Below are positions 59,331 through 64,000 of a stretch of DNA of 64,000 nt, one piece after another. Source of the stretch: Saccharomycopsis malanga (lineage: Eukaryota; Ascomycota; Saccharomycetes; Ascoideales; Saccharomycopsidaceae); NCBI GenBank assembly GCA_004014935.1, contig CP025325.1, positions 868,001 to 932,000 on the forward strand. The letters run 5' to 3'. The notes under the pieces are model-generated. The model saw only the letters and a program-made list of their open reading frames with translations, had not been told where the DNA came from and ran no database searches. Both the position numbers and the translations under genes were made by a program. The stretch's first letter is position 1, and every line of letters starts with the position of its first letter.

Positions 59331-61112
59331 CTATAAAGTTCGTTCTCTTTCGTTTCTTTTCTGAGCTTCGTTGATGATATCGTCCCAGTTGATAGCAGCC
59401 AAGCTGAAGAAACTTTGGATTGCAGAGATACAGCAGAGACCAACACCGGTGCCTATCCAGAGGCCTTCCAAGCCCAAATTGAATTTGAAGGTGAAAAGAT
59501 AAGCTAGAGGAAGCCCTACGACATAGTACGAAAACATGTTAGTAACGGAACCAATGTGTTGGATGCCTTCACCACGTAACAAGCCGCCGCTGACAGCGTT
59601 GATAGCGTCGAAGAGCTGGATGACAGAGATGATTCGGAGGGTGTTTATGATTTCAGGAACGACTTCAGGATCAGTGGTGAAGAGTCTGGCGATAAAGGAC
59701 TTGAAAGTGAAGACAAAGAAACAGTTGAAAAGACCCAGGAGAAGGCCGAAGGTAAGGGTGATTCTGGCGCATTTCTGGGCGCATTTGGATAAAGAGGCGC
59801 CAATGTAGTTAGCCAACCGAGTTGAACCGGCTATGGAAACAGCAAATGGGACTTGGTAGGTCAAAGCGGTGATAGAGCTTACGACGGAATTGGCATCGAG
59901 GGCGATGATTCCCAAGTAGGAGGAATAAATGGTTAAAACTTCAAAAGCCAAGAATTCGGCCCAGACCATGATAAGGCCATTTAGAGCAAGATGGAACATG
60001 CGGCTCCAGTGTTTGAAGGCTAGAGAAACGTTGAGCCCGCCCCAGCTTTTCATGACGTTGGCAGGATGGCTGGTGGTGACGGTGTAAGTGAAAAGACCAA
60101 TTGCCATTAGCCAATCGACGATGGCCACCGACAAGGGGGCGCCCAAATAGCCGATGCCTACGGTTTTGTTCCATACTAGAAGATAGTTCAAAAGCCCGTT
60201 GATAGGAGCACAGACCAAGAGGGTGTAAGTGGAAGCATGGAAAACGCCTTGGGCTTGCAAGAAACGTTTTCCGCATTCGAACAAAACGTAGCCCGGAATG
60301 CCTACAGAGACCACCTTGAGATAGTTCACTGCCAAACGGGCTAGTTCGGCAGCATCGCCATTCTCGCCCAACTCGGCGGCTGGCAACACGTATATTAGAG
60401 CCTTTTCGGCGCCGCAAAACCAGAACACACAGATGGGGATGAACACCGTCATGATCAAGGCAACACATCGTTGGAAATAGACTCCCACAAGATGGTATCG
60501 GCCAGCACCGTAGGCCTGGCAGCAGAGGGTGTCGAGACAGGTGCTGAGTCCTTGGATGGCAGCAAAACCAGTGATGTTTGCCGTCATGGAGCCTAGAGTG
60601 ACGGCAGCTAGCTCTTTCTTGCCCAAATGGCCTACGGAAAATATCGACGCTACGGACAACGAGTTCTGGAGGAGAAACGTGATGATTAGGGGAAACGCAG
60701 ACTGGCAAAGAACCTTGAGTTCGGTGCTTGTTGAAGTGTAATCCTTCTGCCGGGCTGAGTACGAAACGTCTTCAGAAACAGAGCCGTACGATATCACAGT
60801 AGGAACCTCCTCACTCACACTATTGGAAAACGGCCCAATACCGTCATACAGCTGATGCTGCTTGTTCAACACACAATCTACCAATCCTGTGCTCTCGCCA
60901 GCTTCAACATCGCCATCTAAAGTGTCATCACCCATCTGGGCCTCAAGAAACAACTCGTCTTCTGCCTCGTCCTCCTCAAAGTCCAGCTTGTTGGCCACAG
61001 GCGACGGAACTACATAGCTGCCGCGAGAACCACCATGAACAAGACTCCCACATAACTCACTACTGGGTCTCCGGTTCTTGGAACAGCTCTGCGGTATTGG
61101 AATCGGACTCAT
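59331..61112 (-). CDS. ERC1: MATE-family transporter, Erc1-like
   Basis: Multidrug and toxin extrusion family transporter, probably vacuolar or plasma membrane; the yeast member Erc1 affects ethionine resistance and S-adenosylmethionine levels. The 593-residue protein has a 140-residue acidic cytosolic N-terminus and twelve spans, beginning with LSVASIFSVGHLGKKELAAVTLG and LSTCLDTLCCQAYGAG, the family's CQAYGAG signature. The second half repeats the pattern (NSVVSSITALTYQVPFAVSIAGSTRLANYIGA). Codon use avoids CTG at the many leucines I read. ATG at 61110-61112. MATE membership is firm; substrate is unknown. Confidence 0.85.
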   Translation of the reverse strand: MSPIPIPQSCSKNRRPSSELCGSLVHGGSRGSYVVPSPVANKLDFEEDEAEDELFLEAQMGDDTLDGDVEAGESTGLVDCVLNKQHQLYDGIGPFSNSVSEEVPTVISYGSVSEDVSYSARQKDYTSTSTELKVLCQSAFPLIITFLLQNSLSVASIFSVGHLGKKELAAVTLGSMTANITGFAAIQGLSTCLDTLCCQAYGAGRYHLVGVYFQRCVALIMTVFIPICVFWFCGAEKALIYVLPAAELGENGDAAELARLAVNYLKVVSVGIPGYVLFECGKRFLQAQGVFHASTYTLLVCAPINGLLNYLLVWNKTVGIGYLGAPLSVAIVDWLMAIGLFTYTVTTSHPANVMKSWGGLNVSLAFKHWSRMFHLALNGLIMVWAEFLAFEVLTIYSSYLGIIALDANSVVSSITALTYQVPFAVSIAGSTRLANYIGASLSKCAQKCARITLTFGLLLGLFNCFFVFTFKSFIARLFTTDPEVVPEIINTLRIISVIQLFDAINAVSGGLLRGEGIQHIGSVTNMFSYYVVGLPLAYLFTFKFNLGLEGLWIGTGVGLCCISAIQSFFSLAAINWDDIINEAQKRNERERTL

Positions 61113-61513
61113 GTCTGTTGAAGAAAGCCCACAAAATTAACACTGCCGCTGTAATATCAAACTATTTATTGCCACAGATTCTGTTCTAATACTCGGCGTG
61201 TTGGAAATGTCTGTTTGGTTACTCACTGAAACAGAAAAAAAGAAGCGCAATGTTAATTATGTCAGGTAAATATGCCCGCCTCGAAAAGTTTTTTAAATTT
61301 CACTGGTCGCTTTGCGCTTTGGCTTCCTAACCAACCATACGGCTTCTGATGTTAAAAAGGATATCAATGGTGGTAATGAATGATAAAAGTAAGGAAATAA
61401 TATGGATTTATAATGATAAAAACTATAAACAGTACTTTTGCTTGTATATGGTATGTAATGGTATGTAATGGTATGTATTGATGCATATAAATTGGAATGT
61501 AAGAATGAAAGAC

Positions 61514-61620
61514 AGTTGGATTTGCCTGTGAAATCACATTCAGCATCGTAAAAAGTGTTCTTGTAAACCTTTCTCTCTTCTGAGAGAGTGCTAGCCACTG
61601 GGCCGTATGGCTCAGTGGTC
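61514..61620 (-). mobile_element. SINE-like 5' part, minus, shares its head
   Basis: TTGCCTGTGAAATCACATTC, CAGCATCGTAAAAAGTGTTC, CTCTCTTCTGAGAGAGTGC, then the palindromic head TAGCCACTGGGCCGTATGGC. The same head bases begin the following plus-strand copy. Confidence 0.75.
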
Positions 61621-61757
61621 AGTGCTAACTTTCAACCAATTAGGAGTGATGATTATGATTAATACGACATAATTGGGCTTTACCAAGTCCCCTTGGACAT
61701 AGCGCGTATATACAAAACTATTATGTACTGGGCTTCAAATATAAGATTATTAATAAA
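61597..61757 (+). mobile_element. SINE-like copy with a different internal deletion
   Basis: Head CACTGGGCCGTATGGCTC, CAGTGCTAACTTTCAACC (a join not seen elsewhere), GATTATGATTAATACGAC, TTGGGCTTTACCAAGTCCC, GGACATAGCGCGTATATAC and TATTATGTACTGGGCTTC. Shares its head with the minus-strand piece at its left. Confidence 0.85.
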
Positions 61758-61942
61758 AAGGATTATAAAAGTGTTTTCAGAGATACAATTTCTCAAACTT
61801 GTATAAAGGACTCAATTTTTCAACCATGTTTTGATCTTTGTCTTATGAGAACTCTTTGCATTGAACATTTTCTCTATTGAGAATATTTATAAATTGATTG
61901 CAGATTATATGGCTGATGATCAGCCTATAAAGTTATTACATT

Positions 61943-62137
61943 TACACTTTCTGCTTTTTACGATGCTGAACATGATTTCACAGGCAAGTGCAACTGAAAC
62001 ATGGCCTAGACCAAAGTTGAGTGCTTACTTTCAGCCAATTGGGTGAGAAGTTTATGATTAAGAGGATATTAATGGGCTTTATCAAGTCCCTTTAGACATG
62101 GTGCGCGAAACTGATACTGGGCTTGAAATATATGATA

Positions 62138-62190
<53 letters not shown>
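61943..62190 (+). mobile_element. SINE-like copy, long form, 5'-truncated
   Basis: Begins in the body at CACTTTCTGCTTTTTACG, then GCTGAACATGATTTCACAGG, CAAGTGCAACTG, TTGGGTGAGAAGTTTATG, GGGCTTTATCAAGTCCC, a short deletion, GATACTGGGCTTGAAATAT and a (TTA)n tail of about 45 bp. Confirms the long-form junction around GGGTGAG. Confidence 0.85.
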
Positions 62191-62191
<1 letters not shown>

Positions 62192-62779
62192 CAATTAAAA
62201 TATAATTCATGGAAAAAATCTCAATGAGACTTGTGGATACAGTTGTATTAGCTAGATACCAAGACTTACTTTTGGTTTCCTTATGTCCAAAATCCATCAG
62301 GCCTTAAAATTGTTCGCCAATACAAAGCCGTTTTAAATGGGCTGTAATAACAAGACCTATATTAAGAACAATAAAAATCATGTCTATACCATATATTAAT
62401 AGTACAAGTGTTTTTTTTCTTTTTGTTTTGGAGCATTTGCACCTTTTTATGCCTTGGAATTCTTACATTTAAAGTAACTTGCGAAAACTTTTATAAAGAA
62501 ATAAAATGCAAAAATCATGTACAAATTCTCATGTTTATCTAAACTACTCTTTAAAAAAAGACGTGCAACGATCTGATGGTCACAATTAGTGTTTTTAAGC
62601 CAATTATCAAGTACAAGCGTAAGAATTATTGAGATTGACTATAGGGTTGACTAACCCCCGCAATGTGTCTAGCACGCGGGCCCCGCATTTTTCAGCATAT
62701 ACATGCATATATAGTATCTAAAAAGGGCTGAGATCAGTATGAGACGAGTTGCATCTCATTTAAACAACTCGTTGGTATC

Positions 62780-64000
62780 ATGATACAGACAACTAAACGG
62801 TATTTTGCTGTGGCAGAGCCGTACATAGGGCCCCTTGCCATCACATTGGCCAGTGCGTATGTGAGGCTCTATGAGATCGGGATAGCAGACAGAGTGATAT
62901 GGGACGAGGCCCATTTTGGCAAGTTTGGGGCATACTATCTTAAACATGAGTTCTACTTTGATGTGCATCCTCCGTTGGGAAAGCTTCTTATTGGACTTTC
63001 GGGGTACTTGGCGGGATTCAACGGCAGCTATCTTTTTGAGAGCGGCGAGTATTATCCAGAACACGTTGATTATGTATCGATGCGAGTGTTCAATGCGATA
63101 TTTGGCATACTTGTGGCCCCGTTATCTTACTATACGGCAAAAGCATTGGGGTTCAACTTATGGTCTGTGTATTTAGTAAGCTTGAGTGTGACTTTCGAGA
63201 ACTGTTTTGTAGTGTTGTCCAAGTTTATTTTGTTGGATTCAATGTTATTATTTTTCACAGCCATGACGTTCTTGTGTATGGCACAATTGCATCGCCGTAG
63301 CAAGATTGAAAACAGCGAGCTTACTTTTGGGTGGCTCAAATGGCTCTTTTTTACCGGGGTGTCCATAGGATGTGTTTGTAGTGTCAAATGGGTGGGTTTG
63401 TTTGTCACTGCTTTGGTGGGTCTCTACACGGTTTTGGATCTTTTTGCAAAGTATATTGATGAGACCATGTCTCGGAAAGTTTATTACAAGCACTGGCTAT
63501 TACGGGTTATCAATTTGATTGTTGTTCCTGCTACAATATACATTCTAGCATTCAAGGTGCATTTCCAAGTATTGTACAAAGCAGGCACAGGCCATGCTTC
63601 AATGCCCTCGTTATTCCAAATCAATTTGCAAGAGTCTGACATCGAGGCATCGCCACGAAACGTGGCCTATGGATCCAAGGTGACACTTAGATCACATGGC
63701 TTGTCGCCCAACCTTCTACATTCACATGTTCAGTTATATCCTCTGGGCTCACGGCAACATCAAGTCACAACGTATGGATACAAGGATTCCAACAACGACT
63801 GGGAACTTGCTCCTTCTAGAGCTTCAAAAAAGCCCAGATACAATCCAAAGGACGCCACCAGTGTTGAATATGTTGCTGATGGCGATCAGATTAGACTAGT
63901 TCACCTTGGGCTCCGTAGCAATCTCCATTCCCACAGGATTCCTGCCCATGTATCTAAGAACGCCTATGAGGTTTCCGGTTACGGAAGCGAGATTGTAGGT
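62780..64000 (+). CDS. PMT6: Protein O-mannosyltransferase, PMT2 subfamily (partial)
   Basis: ER membrane enzyme that transfers mannose from dolichol-phosphate-mannose to Ser/Thr of secretory proteins. The frame stays open to the window edge (407 codons). The N-terminal catalytic region shows WDEAHFGKFGAYYL (Asp42 and Glu43 are the catalytic pair), DVHPPLGKLL and SKFILLDSMLLFF, and the start of the MIR domain (LLHSHVQLYP, TTYGYKDSNNDWE). The WDEAHFG and DVHPPLGK motifs put it in the PMT2/3/6 group; the short N-terminal arm before them, with similarity recalled from memory, suggests Pmt6. The start is the first ATG at 62780. Orthologue choice is tentative. Confidence 0.8.
   Translation, partial: MIQTTKRYFAVAEPYIGPLAITLASAYVRLYEIGIADRVIWDEAHFGKFGAYYLKHEFYFDVHPPLGKLLIGLSGYLAGFNGSYLFESGEYYPEHVDYVSMRVFNAIFGILVAPLSYYTAKALGFNLWSVYLVSLSVTFENCFVVLSKFILLDSMLLFFTAMTFLCMAQLHRRSKIENSELTFGWLKWLFFTGVSIGCVCSVKWVGLFVTALVGLYTVLDLFAKYIDETMSRKVYYKHWLLRVINLIVVPATIYILAFKVHFQVLYKAGTGHASMPSLFQINLQESDIEASPRNVAYGSKVTLRSHGLSPNLLHSHVQLYPLGSRQHQVTTYGYKDSNNDWELAPSRASKKPRYNPKDATSVEYVADGDQIRLVHLGLRSNLHSHRIPAHVSKNAYEVSGYGSEIVG

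Larger units (their letters stand above)
61113..62779. other. Divergent intergenic region with repeat pair
   Basis: Contains a minus-strand SINE-like piece (61514-61620) head-to-head with a plus-strand copy (61597-61757), and a further long-form copy (61943-62190). Three tandem GGTATGTAAT units lie at about 61448-61478. The stretch 62640-62700 near the PMT start carries CACGCGGGCCCCG. No gene is seen. Confidence 0.5.

Noticed and set aside
59941-60708. 255-codon minus-strand frame inside the MATE gene
   Set aside because: Out-of-frame shadow of the ERC1-like gene on the same strand.

Overview
The window is budding-yeast (Saccharomycotina) nuclear DNA. The genes are short, almost all intron-free and AT-rich, with yeast orthologues such as SFC1, HST3, VPS45, CAT8, MRH4, PHO88, RPN14, LAP3, TIF5, MCK1, RPL25, VPS68 and TWF1. 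Both introns found, in RPL25 and a mitochondrial uS11 gene, have yeast-type splice signals. Leucine CTG codons are avoided: I read none in SFC1, MCK1 or RPL25. The RPL25 promoter carries Cbf1 and Tbf1-like sites, and a secreted aspartyl protease is present. Together these point to a CTG-clade yeast or a close relative, but this is inference. Intergenic spaces are often 1-2.8 kb, long for a yeast.

Layout. 1-9 kb: SFC1, a secreted small protein with dibasic processing sites, HST3, and a secreted aspartyl protease on the minus strand. 9-12 kb: a 2.8 kb gene-free stretch. 12-21 kb: VPS45, CAT8 and MRH4, all minus. 21-34 kb: PHO88, a DIL-domain protein, a secreted I9-inhibitor-like protein (minus), a KAP122-like importin and RPN14. 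34-47 kb: LAP3, an acidic coiled-coil protein, a small membrane protein, TIF5 (minus), an SLX5-like STUbL subunit and MCK1. 47-64 kb: an NT-C2 protein (minus), a RING/TRAF zinc-finger protein, RPL25 and MRPS18 (minus, each with one intron), VPS68, TWF1 (minus), an ERC1-like MATE transporter (minus) and the 5' part of a PMT2-subfamily mannosyltransferase that leaves the window.

The most striking feature is a dense family of short dispersed repeats, about 26 full or partial copies on both strands. It looks like a tRNA-derived SINE. Its head has an A-box-like motif and, in the long form, a perfect-looking B box (GGTTCGATTCC). It has a roughly 150 bp body, a conserved 3' end and a (TTA)n/(ATT)n tail. 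Copies are often 5'-truncated, and three have clear target-site duplications of 12-16 bp. One copy supplies the stop codon of HST3, one is nested inside a second dispersed repeat, and most copies belong to a short form that has lost the B box. I know of no well-described SINE of this kind in budding yeasts, but I could not search. No LTR element, autonomous LINE, CRISPR array or intact tRNA gene was seen.

The genes are mostly unrelated housekeeping functions. CAT8 (gluconeogenic activator) and SFC1 (a Cat8 target in S. cerevisiae) lie 14 kb apart. Genome-wide copy number, subfamily ages and orthologue assignments need searches I could not run.
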